A stretch of 64,000 nt of DNA from an uncultured Roseibium sp. (GCF_947496995.1 NZ_CANMFD010000006.1:1-64000), one strand, 5' to 3'. Counted from the stretch's first letter, positions 7,768 through 20,204 are shown. The notes: a model not told the origin generated them from the sequence alone. A program made the numbers and translations.

Positions 7768-8067
7768 TCAGCCCGCGTTCAGAACCGTCACTTCGGCTGT
7801 TTCCGGCTCCGCCTCGTTCACGGAATTTTCCTCTTCGCCGTCTTTGGCGGAAAGTTCCATCGGTGTGAGGTCCTGGGCAAGGTCGGTGTCATCACCGATC
7901 TGCTCCGCATCATCTCCGCTATCGACAACGGTCCGCACCGCTTCCGCCGCCTTTCGCAGGGTCGCAATGACCTCTTCAACCGAAACCCCTTCTTCGAGCT
8001 GATTGGCGGAAAGCTCCGCCAGGCTCGCAAGGGCGCGGATAGTGGCGTTGGATTTCGGTTCCATCAT
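7768..8067 (-). CDS. Hypothetical acidic protein
   Basis: A 99-residue protein without a recognised domain. The N-terminal 45 residues are predicted helical (SLAELSANQLEEG and a following Ala-rich helix); the C-terminal half is acidic and low in complexity. I chose the ATG at 8067 (a second ATG follows at 8064) because a weak GAGAG precedes it; the longer frame to 8142 would add a Cys/Arg-rich stretch with no family support. Soluble, cytoplasmic, function unknown. Confidence 0.55.
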   Translation of the reverse strand: MMEPKSNATIRALASLAELSANQLEEGVSVEEVIATLRKAAEAVRTVVDSGDDAEQIGDDTDLAQDLTPMELSAKDGEEENSVNEAEPETAEVTVLNAG

Positions 8068-8352
8068 GATGCGATCTCTCGATCTGTCTTGCCGGCACAT
8101 TCTGTGCCGCAAAAATCCCCTGGGGGTCTGGCAGCATTTCACGGCTCAGGAGGGTCCTGTGGAAGTGGAATGCTTACCTCAGTCTTAAGGAACAGCGTAA
8201 ATAAAGAGTTAACCTTGTCAATAACCCCTATTCCAACATCCGTCGTTCTCTCGGCCCGGCAAGGATACACCTCACGCCAGGCCTTCGCTGCTTCCATGAA
8301 AGTCGGCAGGAAAGCTGTTGGATTCCGGGCGACTCCGGAACAGGACTACACT

Positions 8353-9768
8353 TTATGGCTTGCGTGGACTTGGAGCGGGCACGGGAATCGCGAAATCCAG
8401 CCCTTTTCGGAAAATCGAACCGGGTGCGGCCTTTGAAACATCCACGGCAGCGCCCGGGCGCACTTGCGTGGCTTGCTCGGTAATGGCAGCGGCCGAAGTG
8501 GACGCCGCGGCGGTCTTCTGCAACTTGCCACGAATTTCAATTTCCGCGCGGCGCACGGGGTTGGCGGCCGGCAGCGGGATCTCTTCCGCGCTCAGGCTCA
8601 ACGGAGCGCCGGACGCGGACGCGGCCGCCGCGGGCGTTCCGGTCGGGTTTCCGAGGCCGACCTGAATGGGACGATAGGCAACCTGACGCGGGCCGAGGGT
8701 CCGGTCGAGAATTTTCGCCCAGTCCGGCTTGCCGTTTGACAGCATGAACCCGCTTTCATCGACCTCTGCTTCTTTCTTGCCGCCGCCGGCGTCGGCAAAG
8801 AACAGAAAGCCGCCACGGGTTTTGTTTTCCATGTCGAAGCGCGCCATGTAGCCCTTCGCACCCGGGCTCTTGTTGCGCCGGCAGTAGCCGTCGGCCGGTG
8901 CCGAAGCGGAAGACCCGGAGAGGCTGGTGACCTTCTGGCCGCGCCCGTTCTTGCGGAAGCCCTCGTCGAAGAGCTGCCGCGCGAACGCCGTGCGCTCCAG
9001 ACCGGACCCTGCGCCCAGGATGATGGCAATCAGGGTACGTCCGCGCCGGGTAACGGACGCGGCGACATTGTAGCCGGAATTGCAGATATACCCGGTTTTC
9101 ATGCCGTTCGCGCCGGGCACGCGCAACAGGAATTCCCGGTTGGCGGACCTGAGCGTCTTCTTGCCGAAGCGGATGCCGGGATGTTTGTAATAATCACGGG
9201 ATTCGGGAAAATCTTCCCTGAGAGCCATGGCGAGGATCGCAAGATCCCGGGCGGTGGTCACCTGCGCGTTGTCCGGCAATCCATGCGGATTGGTGAAGCG
9301 GGTATTGGTCATGCCGAGACGCCTGGCTTCCGCATTCATCATCGCAATGAAATTCGCTTCCGACCCGCCTATCGCTTCGCCCAGCGCGACGGCGACATCA
9401 TTGGCGGACTTGATCAGGATGATCTTCAGCGCCGTGTCGACAGTGAAGCGCGTGCCCACCTTGAACCCCATCTTGCTGGGCGGCTCGGAGATCGAGTTTT
9501 TAGACTGCACCACTGCGGAATTGAGGGAAGCGCGGCCTTCCCGGATCGCCTTGAAGGTCACATAGGCGGTCATCATCTTGGTCAGCGAGGCGGGGTACCA
9601 TTTACCGGTGGCGTTCTTCTGTTCGAGCACCGCGCCTGTCCTTGCGTCCACAAGGATATAGGCGCCGATATCCGCCTGTGCCGGGCGCATTGCCAGGCTC
9701 AGGAAGAGGGCCGGAACGAGTAAGGTCAGACAAAGCGATGCCAGACGGCCAAAAGGGCTAGAGAACAT
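8353..9768 (-). CDS. D-alanyl-D-alanine carboxypeptidase (DacA/PBP5-like, peptidase S11)
   Basis: A 471-residue low-molecular-weight penicillin-binding protein that trims the terminal D-Ala from peptidoglycan stem peptides in the periplasm. A signal peptide with cleavage after AQA lies at residues 1-31. The three active-site motifs are SLTK (Ser about 61, Lys 64), SAN (121-123) and KTG (224-226). The C-terminal 150 residues beyond the catalytic domain are Ala/Pro-rich, longer than in DacA. The start at 9768 gives a normal signal peptide; ATG at 9798 would also work. Confidence 0.92.
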   Translation of the reverse strand: MFSSPFGRLASLCLTLLVPALFLSLAMRPAQADIGAYILVDARTGAVLEQKNATGKWYPASLTKMMTAYVTFKAIREGRASLNSAVVQSKNSISEPPSKMGFKVGTRFTVDTALKIILIKSANDVAVALGEAIGGSEANFIAMMNAEARRLGMTNTRFTNPHGLPDNAQVTTARDLAILAMALREDFPESRDYYKHPGIRFGKKTLRSANREFLLRVPGANGMKTGYICNSGYNVAASVTRRGRTLIAIILGAGSGLERTAFARQLFDEGFRKNGRGQKVTSLSGSSASAPADGYCRRNKSPGAKGYMARFDMENKTRGGFLFFADAGGGKKEAEVDESGFMLSNGKPDWAKILDRTLGPRQVAYRPIQVGLGNPTGTPAAAASASGAPLSLSAEEIPLPAANPVRRAEIEIRGKLQKTAAASTSAAAITEQATQVRPGAAVDVSKAAPGSIFRKGLDFAIPVPAPSPRKP

Positions 9769-10131
9769 TCGGTTATCCCGCAGACTACGGTCCCGCATGA
9801 CGGGTCGAGGCAGCAATATAATATGGTGATCCTTAAAGAACCGGATCGTGCCTCCGAGGGCAACCCCTTCCGGACAACTCTTCATTGCCGTTCTTTTTGG
9901 CATTTGCCGATTTTTAAGGCAAATTTATGGAGCCGGCAGCTGCAAGCTCTGGAAAAGCCTGTGATTTTTGACCGAACCCGTAGCCTCTGCCAAATTGCTC
10001 TTCCTTGGCCCGGCTCTTGCTAAGATTACCGGGACCAACTTCTTTCTTGCATCCCGGACAAGACCCGCAACATGCTTGGAAGTCCGGTCCGATAAAAACG
10101 ATGTACCGGGAACCCGGGGAGCGGAACACTC
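9769..10131. other. Intergenic region between dac and ureD
   Basis: This 363-base gap separates divergent genes and must hold both promoters. TTGACC at 9968-9973 with a 17-base spacer to CAAATT (9991-9996) is a weak sigma-70-like candidate facing ureD. I see no operator, RNA or ORF that I can support. Confidence 0.35.
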
Positions 10132-10986
10132 ATGTATGATGCTGGGGTGGCATCGGATTCTGGCTTGAATGGCATTGCCATGCAGCGCGTGGACGGTTCC
10201 GCGCGCGTCGCCTTTGCCGTATCCGGCGGCACCACCCGGCTCACCGATCTCTATCAGCGCGGCGCCGCGAAAGTCCGCTTGCCCAAGGTCTATGATCTGC
10301 CGCAGACAGCCGTTCTCCTCAACACCGCGGGCGGCCTGACCGGCGGCGACCGTCTGTCCTACGAAGTCAGTCTGGCGGAGGGCGCACACGCTATTGTGAC
10401 CACCCAGACCGCTGAACGCGCTTACGAAAGCGCAGGCGGCTCGGCAAAAGTGACAGGTGTTCTGACCGTAGGCGACAACGCGGTTCTCGAATGGCTGCCC
10501 CAGGAAACGATTCTCTTCAACCGGTCCGCCTTGTCGCGGTCGATCCGGGCAGATCTTGCTTCAAACGCGCGACTATTGATGCTGGAAACAATCGTATTCG
10601 GCCGCATGGCCATGGGCGAACGGGTCAATTCGGTGTTTTTCAGGGACAGCTGGCGTATCCGCCGCAACGGCAGGCTGGTCTTTGCCGACGAAGTCCGTCT
10701 GGGCGGCAATGCGGAACAGATCCTGGCCGGACCGGCGACCGCCAGAGAAGGGCAGGCGGTGGCAACCCTCGTCGACTGCACCCCCGATGCCCAGGACCGT
10801 CTGGAGCTGGCCCGCTCCTGTCTCGACAATCTCACCTCAGGCACCGTGCAGGCCGCCGCCAGCGCATGGAACGGCTTGCTGTCAGTCCGCTTCGTGTCGG
10901 ATGATAGCTGCGATCTGCGCAACGCCCTGATCACCTTCCTGACCGGATATCGCTCGGCGGACCTGCCGCGCGTCTGGCATTGTTAG
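10132..10986 (+). CDS. ureD: Urease accessory protein UreD
   Basis: A 284-residue UreD/UreH protein, the scaffold that binds apo-urease and, with UreF and UreG, delivers nickel. Family blocks are clear: a [20 protein letters not shown] segment near residues 32-51, [12 protein letters not shown] near 62-73, and QTAERAYES near 91-99. First gene of the urease operon, 34 bases before ureA. A GGGGAG lies 10 bases before the ATG. It ends in a Cys, with no sign of truncation. Confidence 0.95.
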   Translation: MYDAGVASDSGLNGIAMQRVDGSARVAFAVSGGTTRLTDLYQRGAAKVRLPKVYDLPQTAVLLNTAGGLTGGDRLSYEVSLAEGAHAIVTTQTAERAYESAGGSAKVTGVLTVGDNAVLEWLPQETILFNRSALSRSIRADLASNARLLMLETIVFGRMAMGERVNSVFFRDSWRIRRNGRLVFADEVRLGGNAEQILAGPATAREGQAVATLVDCTPDAQDRLELARSCLDNLTSGTVQAAASAWNGLLSVRFVSDDSCDLRNALITFLTGYRSADLPRVWHC

Positions 10987-11020
10987 GTCACGGACCCATG
11001 AACAAGGAGGACATCCACCG

Positions 11021-11323
11021 ATGAACCTGACCCCGCGCGAAAAGGACAAGCTGCTGATTTCCATGGCCGCGATGGTCGCCCGCCGCCGCCTGGACCGCGG
11101 CGTGAAGCTGAACCATCCCGAAGCCGTCGCGCTGATCACCGATTTCATCGTCGAAGGCGCAAGGGACGGCCGCACGGTTGCCGATCTGATGGCGGCAGGC
11201 GGCAAGGTTCTGACCAGGGACCAGGTCATGGACGGTGTTGCCGACATGATCCACGACGTCCAGGTGGAAGCGACCTTTCCCGACGGCACCAAACTCGTCA
11301 CAGTGCACGAGCCCATCCGCTGA
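11021..11323 (+). CDS. ureA: Urease gamma subunit
   Basis: The 100-residue gamma subunit, structural part of the (UreABC)3 enzyme that hydrolyses urea to ammonia and carbamate. The typical N-terminus [20 protein letters not shown] and the [10 protein letters not shown] block are present, and the length is standard. AAGGAGGA precedes the ATG. It is separate from ureB, as in most alphaproteobacteria, and 20 bases before it. Confidence 0.97.
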   Translation: MNLTPREKDKLLISMAAMVARRRLDRGVKLNHPEAVALITDFIVEGARDGRTVADLMAAGGKVLTRDQVMDGVADMIHDVQVEATFPDGTKLVTVHEPIR

Positions 11324-11343
11324 CCCTTTTGAAGGAGACAAAG

Positions 11344-11649
11344 ATGATCCCCGGAGAACTTTTCCCCGCCGAAGGTGAGATCGAGCTGAATGCCGGGCTG
11401 GAAACGGTGACGCTGGATGTTTCCAACACCGGCGACCGGCCCATTCAGGTGGGCAGCCACTACCATTTCTTCGAGACAAACGAAGGCCTTGCTTTCGACC
11501 GCGACAAGGCAAGAGGCATGCGTCTCGATATCCCGGCCGGAACCGCCGTACGTTTCGAACCCGGCCAGACGCGCTCGGTAACGCTTGTGCCTCTCGGCGG
11601 TGGCCGTACGGTCTACGGCTTCAACAACAAGATCATGGGAAAGCTATGA
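11344..11649 (+). CDS. ureB: Urease beta subunit
   Basis: The 101-residue beta subunit of urease, with the family start MIPGELF and the [12 protein letters not shown] block. The start at 11344 follows AAGGAGA at ideal spacing; an ATG-like start 15 bases upstream is not favoured. The stop overlaps the next ORF as ATGA, so an LprI-like gene is translated directly after it, before ureC. Confidence 0.97.
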   Translation: MIPGELFPAEGEIELNAGLETVTLDVSNTGDRPIQVGSHYHFFETNEGLAFDRDKARGMRLDIPAGTAVRFEPGQTRSVTLVPLGGGRTVYGFNNKIMGKL

Positions 11650-12065
11650 TCCTTCCGGGGAAAAACACTCAGCGCTTGCTCGCGGGGGCCCTGATCGCCG
11701 CTTTCGCTTCCATGCCGGTGGCGGGCGCTGCGGCGCAGCAGGCGGCTGAGAACCCGTGTGAAGACGCACAGACCCAGCTGGAGCTGAACGAATGTTCCGC
11801 CCGGGCCTACCAGGCCGCCGACGCAGAGCTGAACGAGGCTTACAAGGCCGCAATGGACGTGGTGAAGGACTGGTCGCCCGAGTCTCCGGAAAAGCTTCGC
11901 GATGCCCAGCGCAGCTGGATCGGCTACCGGGACAAGGCCTGTCTGGTCTACCAGTACCCCGAAAGCGGGTCGATCACGCCGCTGCTCATCAATGACTGTC
12001 TGCGCAAGATCACCGCCGACCGGACCGAGGATCTCAAGGCGTTGGCGCAGGGGTTGGGCAACTGA
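11646..12065 (+). CDS. Secreted LprI-like (DUF1311) protein, first of a pair
   Basis: A 139-residue exported protein: signal peptide at residues 1-30 (cleavage near GAAAQ), then a DUF1311/LprI-like domain with [18 protein letters not shown], a [15 protein letters not shown] block and paired cysteines. LprI-type proteins can inhibit lysozyme, but the domain is widespread and function here is not known. It is inserted in the urease operon, coupled to ureB (ATGA) and to the next gene (TGATG). Confidence 0.85.
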   Translation: MILPGKNTQRLLAGALIAAFASMPVAGAAAQQAAENPCEDAQTQLELNECSARAYQAADAELNEAYKAAMDVVKDWSPESPEKLRDAQRSWIGYRDKACLVYQYPESGSITPLLINDCLRKITADRTEDLKALAQGLGN

Positions 12066-12490
12066 TGCTTGTATCCCGCCGTATTCTGACGCTTTCCGCC
12101 GGGCTCCTGGCGAGTGTGCTCATGTCTTTCATGGCGGTGGCTCAGGAGAATGTCGATTGCGGCTATCCGCTCACCAATTCTGAACGCACCTACTGCGCGG
12201 AAAAGGCGTTGAGCGAGACCGAGGCGGACATGCAGAAGGCTTATGACCGGCTTCACGCAAAGCTGGTCGAAATGGACGCTGACCTGCCGGACCATCTGAA
12301 AGGAAGTCCCGGCGCACTGGAAGAGGCGCAGGCCGCCTGGAAGGTCTACAGCGACAAGGACTGCACTGCCTACAGTTTCCCGTTTCGCGGCGGAACCCAA
12401 GGCAGTGAACTCTACCGGAACTGCATCATCGTCCTGACCCTGAAGCGGACGGAGGATCTCAATGCCACCGTCGAGGATTACGGCAACTGA
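12065..12490 (+). CDS. Secreted LprI-like (DUF1311) protein, second of a pair
   Basis: A 141-residue exported protein with a signal peptide (cleavage near AVAQE, residue 27) and the same domain as its neighbour: DCGYPLTNSERTYCAEKAL, then an EEAQAAWKVYSDKDC block and a final cysteine in YRNC. Sequence identity to the first copy is low, so the duplication is old. It ends 26 bases before ureC and is surely on the same transcript. Confidence 0.85.
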   Translation: MLVSRRILTLSAGLLASVLMSFMAVAQENVDCGYPLTNSERTYCAEKALSETEADMQKAYDRLHAKLVEMDADLPDHLKGSPGALEEAQAAWKVYSDKDCTAYSFPFRGGTQGSELYRNCIIVLTLKRTEDLNATVEDYGN

Positions 12491-12516
12491 CTTTCTGATC
12501 GCTGATTGGAGATAAA

Positions 12517-14229
12517 ATGGCTTACAAAATGTCCCGCGCCGCCTATGCGGACATGTTCGGACCGACAACCGGTGACAGGCTGCGCCTGGCCGATACCGAT
12601 CTCGTCATCGAGGTCGAAAAGGATTTCACCACCTATGGCGAAGAGGTGAAGTTCGGCGGCGGCAAGGTCATCCGCGACGGCATGGGCCAGTCCCAGGCAC
12701 CGAGAACCGCTGGTGCCGTCGACACGCTCATCACCAACGCGCTGATCGTCGACCACTGGGGCATCGTCAAGGCCGATGTGGGTCTGAAGGACGGCCGTAT
12801 CGTCGGGATCGGCAAGGCCGGCAATCCGGATGTCCAGCCCGGCGTCGATATTGTCGTCGGCCCGGGAACCGAGGTGATCGCGGGCGAGGGCAGGATCCTT
12901 ACCGCCGGCGCGCTCGACGTTCATATCCACTTCATCTGCCCGCAGCAGATCGAGGAAGCCCTGATGTCGGGCGTCACCACCATGCTCGGCGGTGGCACGG
13001 GTCCGGCGACGGGTACCAACGCCACAACCTGTACTCCGGGCCCCTGGCACCTGACCCGGATGCTGCAGGCCGCCGACAGTTTTCCGATGAACCTGGGGTT
13101 CGCCGGCAAGGGCAACGCCTCTCTTCCCGCCGCCCTGGAAGAACAGATCCTGGCCGGTGCCTGCGCGCTGAAACTGCATGAGGATTGGGGGACCACGCCG
13201 GCCGCCATCGACAACTGCCTGTCGGTCGCCGACGAATACGACATTCAGGTGATGATCCACACCGACACGCTGAACGAATCCGGCTTCGTCGAGAACACGA
13301 CGGCCGCCTTCAGGAACCGCACCATCCACGCCTTCCATACGGAAGGGGCGGGCGGCGGCCACGCGCCGGACATCATCAAGGTCTGCGGCGAGTTGAACGT
13401 GCTGCCGTCCTCGACCAATCCGACACGGCCCTACACGGTCAACACCCTCGAAGAGCATCTCGACATGCTCATGGTCTGCCACCATCTGGACAGCTCGATT
13501 CCCGAGGATGTCGCCTTCGCCGAAAGCCGTATCCGCAAGGAAACCATCGCGGCGGAAGACATTCTCCACGACATGGGCGCCTTTTCGATCATCGCCTCCG
13601 ACAGCCAGGCCATGGGCCGGGTCGGCGAAGTGATCATCCGCACGCTGCAGACCGCGCACAAGATGAAGGTCCAGCGTGGAAGGCTGTCCGAGGAAGCCGG
13701 CGAAAACGACAATTTCCGCGTCAAGCGCTACATGTCGAAGATCACCATCAACCCGGCCATCGCCCACGGCCTCGACGAACACATCGGTTCCGTCGAAGTC
13801 GGCAAGCTGGCCGATCTGGTGCTCTGGGATCCGAAATTCTTCGGTGTGAAGCCGGACATGGTGCTGAAACTCGGCACCATCGCCGCCGCGCCCATGGGCG
13901 ACCCGAATGCCTCCATCCCGACGCCGCAACCGGTCCACTACCGGCCCATGTTCGGGGCCTTCGGCAAGGCAATGACCCGCAGCCGGGTAACCTTCGTCTC
14001 GCAGGCGGCCTATGACAACGGCGTCAAGGAAAAAGCCGGGATCGATAGCCTCGTCCTGCCGGTGAAAAACACCCGCGGCGGCATCAACAAGAAGTCGATG
14101 ATCCTCAACGACGCCATGCCGGCTGTCGAAGTCAATCCGGAGACCTATGAAGTGCGCGCCGACGGCGAACTGCTCACCTGCGAACCGGCTGACGTCCTGC
14201 CGATGGCGCAGCGTTATTTCCTGTTCTAA
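12517..14229 (+). CDS. ureC: Urease alpha subunit (catalytic)
   Basis: The 570-residue catalytic subunit. The HIH nickel ligands are in [11 protein letters not shown], the carbamylated lysine in KLHEDWG is at about residue 219, and the mobile flap with Cys-His-His (VCHHLD) is at about 321-323. The length matches the family. GGAG precedes the ATG. The maturation genes ureE, ureF and ureG follow, with a GST gene in between. Cytoplasmic. Confidence 0.98.
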   Translation: MAYKMSRAAYADMFGPTTGDRLRLADTDLVIEVEKDFTTYGEEVKFGGGKVIRDGMGQSQAPRTAGAVDTLITNALIVDHWGIVKADVGLKDGRIVGIGKAGNPDVQPGVDIVVGPGTEVIAGEGRILTAGALDVHIHFICPQQIEEALMSGVTTMLGGGTGPATGTNATTCTPGPWHLTRMLQAADSFPMNLGFAGKGNASLPAALEEQILAGACALKLHEDWGTTPAAIDNCLSVADEYDIQVMIHTDTLNESGFVENTTAAFRNRTIHAFHTEGAGGGHAPDIIKVCGELNVLPSSTNPTRPYTVNTLEEHLDMLMVCHHLDSSIPEDVAFAESRIRKETIAAEDILHDMGAFSIIASDSQAMGRVGEVIIRTLQTAHKMKVQRGRLSEEAGENDNFRVKRYMSKITINPAIAHGLDEHIGSVEVGKLADLVLWDPKFFGVKPDMVLKLGTIAAAPMGDPNASIPTPQPVHYRPMFGAFGKAMTRSRVTFVSQAAYDNGVKEKAGIDSLVLPVKNTRGGINKKSMILNDAMPAVEVNPETYEVRADGELLTCEPADVLPMAQRYFLF

Positions 14230-14259
14230 GGTCCCGGAGGAACTGCTCCGGGAGGACAA

Positions 14260-14865
14260 ATGTACAAGATCATCGGATTTCCACGCACCCGCGCCATTCG
14301 GGTGATCTGGCTGCTGGAAGAGCTTGGTGAGCCATATGAGCTCGAACTTGCGCCGCCGCAGTCCGCGGCGGTCGCTGCCGTCAGTCCGGACGGCAAGCTG
14401 CCGGTTCTGATCGATGGAGAAGCGGCGATCCCGGATTCGGTCGCGATCTGCACTTATCTCGCCGACAGGCACGGCAAGTGCACCTTTCCCGCAGGAACCC
14501 TGGAGCGCGCCCGACAGGACAGCTTCACCCAGTTCGCTGTCGACGTGCTGGACGGAGCCCTGTGGACTACGGCCAAGAACGCCTTTGTCCATCCGCAAGA
14601 CATACGCGTCCCGGCCATCAAGAACGTCTGCAGGACGGAATTCGCGCGCGGCCTGGAAACGCTTGAAGCACGTCTGGGCGACGGGCCCTTCGTGATGGGC
14701 GACACCTTCACGGTTCCCGACATCATCATCGGCCATTGCGCGGGCTGGGCGGTCATGGCGAAATTCGAGCTGCCCGGGGAGGGGCCGTTGCATGCCTATT
14801 TCAAACGCCTCAGGGACCGGCCGGCATACCAGTCCATGAAAGCGAAACTGGCAGAGGCCGCATGA
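14260..14865 (+). CDS. Glutathione S-transferase family protein
   Basis: A 201-residue GST: an N-terminal thioredoxin-like domain (residues 1-78, with the [12 protein letters not shown] cis-Pro region and [12 protein letters not shown]) and an all-helical C-terminal domain containing [13 protein letters not shown]. It sits between ureC and ureE with its own GGGAGGA site, and its stop overlaps the ureE start as ATGA, so it belongs to the operon. A link to urease, for example protection of thiols or metal, is unproven. Confidence 0.9.
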   Translation: MYKIIGFPRTRAIRVIWLLEELGEPYELELAPPQSAAVAAVSPDGKLPVLIDGEAAIPDSVAICTYLADRHGKCTFPAGTLERARQDSFTQFAVDVLDGALWTTAKNAFVHPQDIRVPAIKNVCRTEFARGLETLEARLGDGPFVMGDTFTVPDIIIGHCAGWAVMAKFELPGEGPLHAYFKRLRDRPAYQSMKAKLAEAA

Positions 14866-15410
14866 TCCGCGTTCACAAGATCCATTCCGCCGGCAATTGG
14901 CCCAAGGACCGGCCACAAGACCCGCCCGCCGACCGGATTACCCTCGACCGGGAGGACCGGCATCGCCGGCGCGCGGTCATGAGCGGGGAAAACGGCCTGT
15001 CCTTTCTGCTTGATGAGCCTGACGCCGTCTTTCTGCATCACGGCGACGGGCTTGAGCTGGAAGACGGCAGGATCGTCGAAGTGCTGGCGGAGCCCGAGGA
15101 CCTGGTCGAGATCGCAGCGCGCGACACGGCCCATCTCATCAAGATCGCCTGGCATCTCGGCAACCGGCATCTGCCGACGCAGCTGATGGGTGAAACACTC
15201 AGGATCCGCCGCGACCATGTGATCGAGGACATGATCTCCAGACTTGGCGGCGGACTGACACCGGTCACCGCTCCGTTCGATCCGGAAGGCGGGGCCTACG
15301 GCCACGGCCGCACGCATGGTCACAGCCACGATCATGAGCACGATCACGGGCATGGACATTCCCACAGCCATTCCGGCGGGCATCACGATCACGGTCCCGC
15401 TCATGAGTGA
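14862..15410 (+). CDS. ureE: Urease accessory protein UreE (nickel metallochaperone)
   Basis: A 182-residue UreE. The N-terminal half is the peptide-binding domain; the C-terminal half has the metal-binding domain with [17 protein letters not shown], and the last 35 residues are dominated by His ([22 protein letters not shown]), a nickel-binding tail. The start at 14862 overlaps the GST stop and gives the normal MIRVHKI N-terminus. The 3' end overlaps ureF by 8 bases. Confidence 0.95.
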   Translation: MIRVHKIHSAGNWPKDRPQDPPADRITLDREDRHRRRAVMSGENGLSFLLDEPDAVFLHHGDGLELEDGRIVEVLAEPEDLVEIAARDTAHLIKIAWHLGNRHLPTQLMGETLRIRRDHVIEDMISRLGGGLTPVTAPFDPEGGAYGHGRTHGHSHDHEHDHGHGHSHSHSGGHHDHGPAHE

Positions 15411-16128
15411 TGCCGTCTCCCTGCCGGCGCTTTACCGGCTCCTGACCTTTCTCTCTCCGGCCTTTCCCATCGGCGCCTTCACCTACAGCCACGGGCTGGA
15501 ACAGGTGATCGACCGGGGCGGGGTGACCGATGCCGGAGACCTCCAGGCCTGGCTGGAAGATATCCTGCGCTTCGGCGCAGGGCGCAGCGACGCGATCCTG
15601 ATGAAAGAAACATTTCAGGCCGCCCGCCGCGGCGACGGAGAAACCGTCCAGGAGCTTCGCGAACTTGCGCTTGCCCTGCAACCTTCGAAGGAAAGGCATC
15701 TGGAATCGAGCGCCCAGGGAACGGCCTTCCTGCAAGCGGTTACCAGAAGCTGGATGCCCGCGAGCGACACGCCTGCAAGCGGGCTGCTTGCAGGCGTGGC
15801 AGCCACCGACGCCGGAGATAACCGGGAGCCGTGGCCTTATCCGGTGGTCCTGGGTCTCGTCTGCGCCGCCCATGACCTTCCCGAAGCAGCAGCCCTTACA
15901 TCCTTCCTGCACGCCTTTACGGCCAATCTCATTTCCGTGGCCGTGCGGGTGGTTCCCCTTGGCCAGAGCGACGGTCAGAAGGTTCTGGCCGCGCTCGAGC
16001 CGGTCATTGCCGGGGTTGCGGAAGAGGTCGCCGCTTGCGGCCTTGACGATCTCGGCACATCCACCTTTCTCGCGGACATCGCCTCCATGGCGCATGAAAC
16101 CCAGTATTCGAGGCTCTTCCGGTCATGA
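15403..16128 (+). CDS. ureF: Urease accessory protein UreF
   Basis: A 241-residue UreF, which acts on the GTPase UreG in the UreDFG complex. The conserved [22 protein letters not shown] segment lies at residues 12-33. The start at 15403 lies inside the His-tail coding region of ureE and is supported by the UreF N-terminus; a longer frame upstream only reads through the ureE tail. The stop overlaps ureG as ATGA. Confidence 0.95.
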   Translation: MSDAVSLPALYRLLTFLSPAFPIGAFTYSHGLEQVIDRGGVTDAGDLQAWLEDILRFGAGRSDAILMKETFQAARRGDGETVQELRELALALQPSKERHLESSAQGTAFLQAVTRSWMPASDTPASGLLAGVAATDAGDNREPWPYPVVLGLVCAAHDLPEAAALTSFLHAFTANLISVAVRVVPLGQSDGQKVLAALEPVIAGVAEEVAACGLDDLGTSTFLADIASMAHETQYSRLFRS

Positions 16129-16742
16129 GTTCAAAAAACGGTCCTTTGCGCGTCGGTATCGGCGGTCCGGTCGGCTCCGGCAAGACCACCCTGACCGACC
16201 GTCTGTGCAAGGCCATGCGCGACACCTGGTCGCTCGCCGTCATCACCAACGACATTTACACCAGCGAGGATGCCGAAGCCTTGATGCGCTCCCAGGCGCT
16301 GTCGAGCGACCGCATCCGCGGTGTCGAAACGGGCGGCTGCCCGCATACCGCCATCCGCGAGGATGCCTCTATCAACCTGGCCGCGGTGCATGACCTCACC
16401 CGCTCCATTCCGGACCTCGATCTGATCCTGATCGAATCCGGCGGAGACAATCTGGCAGCGACTTTTTCGCCCGAACTTGCCGATCTGACGCTCTATGTCA
16501 TCGATGTCGCCGCCGGCGAGGAAATCCCGCGCAAGGGCGGTCCCGGCATCACCCGCTCCGACCTGCTCATCATCAACAAGACGGATCTGGCGCCCTATGT
16601 CGGCGCCAATCTGGACGTGATGGACAGGGACGCCAGAAAGATGCGCAAGGAACGGCCGTTCGTCTTCGCCAACACAAAGCTCGGCGACGGCGTCGAAACC
16701 GTGGTAAGCTTCATCATCGAAAAAGGCGGGCTCAACGCCTGA
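16125..16742 (+). CDS. ureG: Urease accessory GTPase UreG
   Basis: A 205-residue SIMIBI GTPase that powers nickel insertion. Walker [11 protein letters not shown] is at residues 11-20, the metal-binding CPH is in [15 protein letters not shown], and the switch and base motifs (ESGGDN, NKTDLAP) are intact. Last of the urease maturation genes, coupled to ureF. Length is standard. Confidence 0.98.
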   Translation: MSSKNGPLRVGIGGPVGSGKTTLTDRLCKAMRDTWSLAVITNDIYTSEDAEALMRSQALSSDRIRGVETGGCPHTAIREDASINLAAVHDLTRSIPDLDLILIESGGDNLAATFSPELADLTLYVIDVAAGEEIPRKGGPGITRSDLLIINKTDLAPYVGANLDVMDRDARKMRKERPFVFANTKLGDGVETVVSFIIEKGGLNA

Positions 16743-16776
16743 ACGGCCCTAGGTCCCGGACCCCAAGTTGACCTGA

Positions 16777-17505
16777 ATGAACACTGACAGACAGGACGCC
16801 TGCGCGCGGAACAATGCGCTCTGGTGCGATGCGGTTTTGAAATCCGCCGGTGCGGCGACACGGTTCCAGCCAGGCTACTGGCAGGCGGACGGGACAGTGC
16901 TTCCGCTCTATCCCAATATCGTCACCCTGTCCCCAAAGCAAAGCGGTGATTTCTATACCGCCCTGGAAGCTCTCCCGGTCAACGCAGCCGTGAAAGACAG
17001 TTACGATTGTCTCGACCTTGCGTCCGCCGGCTTCCGCAAGATGTTTGCCGCGACATGGCTGTTCCGCCCGGAGCGCGCCTCCCGGAAACCGCCCGTCAGC
17101 CCCGGCTGGCACAAGATCACCCAGCCGGACGGTCTGAAAAAGTGGACAGCCGCGTGGAACAGCGACGAAACGCTTCATCGCGTGTTTTCTCCCGCTTTGC
17201 TTGACAACATGTCCATCGATTTCGCAGCGATCATGAAGGACGGAACCACCGGTGCCGGAGCCGTTCTCAACAGCGGACCCAGGCTGAACGGCAAGGACCT
17301 GGTCGGCCTCAGCAATATCTTCTACCGCAAGAACTGGCTCTACAGCGCGCTGCACGACCTGCTGGAACCCTTTCCGCACAGACCGGTCTGCACCTATGAA
17401 AGCAACCCGGATCTGCTGCAGGTCTATCGCCAGCTCGGGTTTATCGAATGCGGATCTCTTGCTGTCTGGCTCAAAATCAGAGCTGTGGCGACGACAGATG
17501 CTTGA
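16777..17505 (+). CDS. GNAT-like protein of unknown substrate
   Basis: A 242-residue protein. The C-terminal half looks like a diverged GNAT fold: a GAVLNSGPRLNGKDLVGLSNIF strand-turn, an ALHDLL helix, a VCTYESNPDLLQVYRQLGF helix-turn typical of the last GNAT motif, and a final strand SLAVWLK. The N-terminal half is not recognised. It begins 34 bases after ureG on the same strand, without a clear Shine-Dalgarno, so it may be read through from the urease operon. The family assignment is by eye and tentative. Confidence 0.6.
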   Translation: MNTDRQDACARNNALWCDAVLKSAGAATRFQPGYWQADGTVLPLYPNIVTLSPKQSGDFYTALEALPVNAAVKDSYDCLDLASAGFRKMFAATWLFRPERASRKPPVSPGWHKITQPDGLKKWTAAWNSDETLHRVFSPALLDNMSIDFAAIMKDGTTGAGAVLNSGPRLNGKDLVGLSNIFYRKNWLYSALHDLLEPFPHRPVCTYESNPDLLQVYRQLGFIECGSLAVWLKIRAVATTDA

Positions 17506-17558
17506 TCTTTCTTTGATTTGCTTCCAACCTGATCCGTAAAAATGCGGGGGAAACAGAT

Positions 17559-17957
17559 ATGTTCGACGGTATCAATCTGGTCGCGGTCGCTGCCGCCGCG
17601 ATCGTATCCTTTATTTTCGGCTCGATCTGGTACGGCCTTCTCGGCAAGGCATGGATGAAGGCAGCCGATATCGGCAAGGAACAGGCCCGGCCGACTCCGG
17701 CAGTTCTGGGCACATCCTTCTTTTGCCAGGTGATCATGGCCTTCATCTTTGCCGGGATTATCTTCCATAGCGGCGAAACCAATATCCGCAACGGCATCAT
17801 TTCCGCGCTGATGGTCTGGGTCGGCATCGTCATGACCACGCAGATCATCAATCATCGGTTCCAGGGAAAACCATGGACGCTGACGCTGATCGACGGTGGC
17901 CACTGGCTCGGTGTTTTTCTGGTGCAGGGCATTCTGATCGGCTGGCTGAGCTACTGA
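17559..17957 (+). CDS. DUF1761 family membrane protein
   Basis: A 132-residue inner-membrane protein with four predicted transmembrane helices (about residues 6-26, 50-70, 80-98, 110-130). The FGSIWYGLLGKAWM segment after helix 1 is typical of DUF1761. GGGGGA lies at good distance before the ATG. Function unknown in the family. It follows the GNAT-like gene by 53 bases. Confidence 0.85.
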   Translation: MFDGINLVAVAAAAIVSFIFGSIWYGLLGKAWMKAADIGKEQARPTPAVLGTSFFCQVIMAFIFAGIIFHSGETNIRNGIISALMVWVGIVMTTQIINHRFQGKPWTLTLIDGGHWLGVFLVQGILIGWLSY

Positions 17958-18246
17958 ACCGCGGTGCTTTCCGGCTCAGGCTACCGGCATCGCGGCCGAA
18001 CTTTTTTCAACTGCCGATGGCTGCAATTTGATCTACAGCATTTTGCATACAGTTGAATACATATAGGGTGTTTTCACTGTCCAAGATCTTTTTGGGGTCT
18101 AGACCAAAGACTCGCCGACTAAAGTACCAATTCTTGGTTCTGGACGCTTTATGGGGCCATACGCATAATGGCCGCCGACAAAACAGGTCAGCGTTGAAGG
18201 TATCCGTCCGTCGCTGATCGCATTGTGGTTTCTGGGAGGTTCTCAC

Positions 18247-20181
<1,935 letters not shown>

Positions 20182-20204
20182 CACCGGCTTCGACTTGAAA
20201 GACG

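Noticed and set aside
8196..8210. TTAA-N7-TTTA on the minus strand upstream of the 99-residue protein gene
   Set aside because: Only 7 of 8 fixed bases, far (over 120 bases) from the start codon, in an AT-rich gap where such matches arise by chance.
12478..14916. 812-codon frame antisense to ureC and the GST gene
   Set aside because: It is a high-GC shadow frame of clearly coding sequence on the other strand, with low-complexity composition and no domain.
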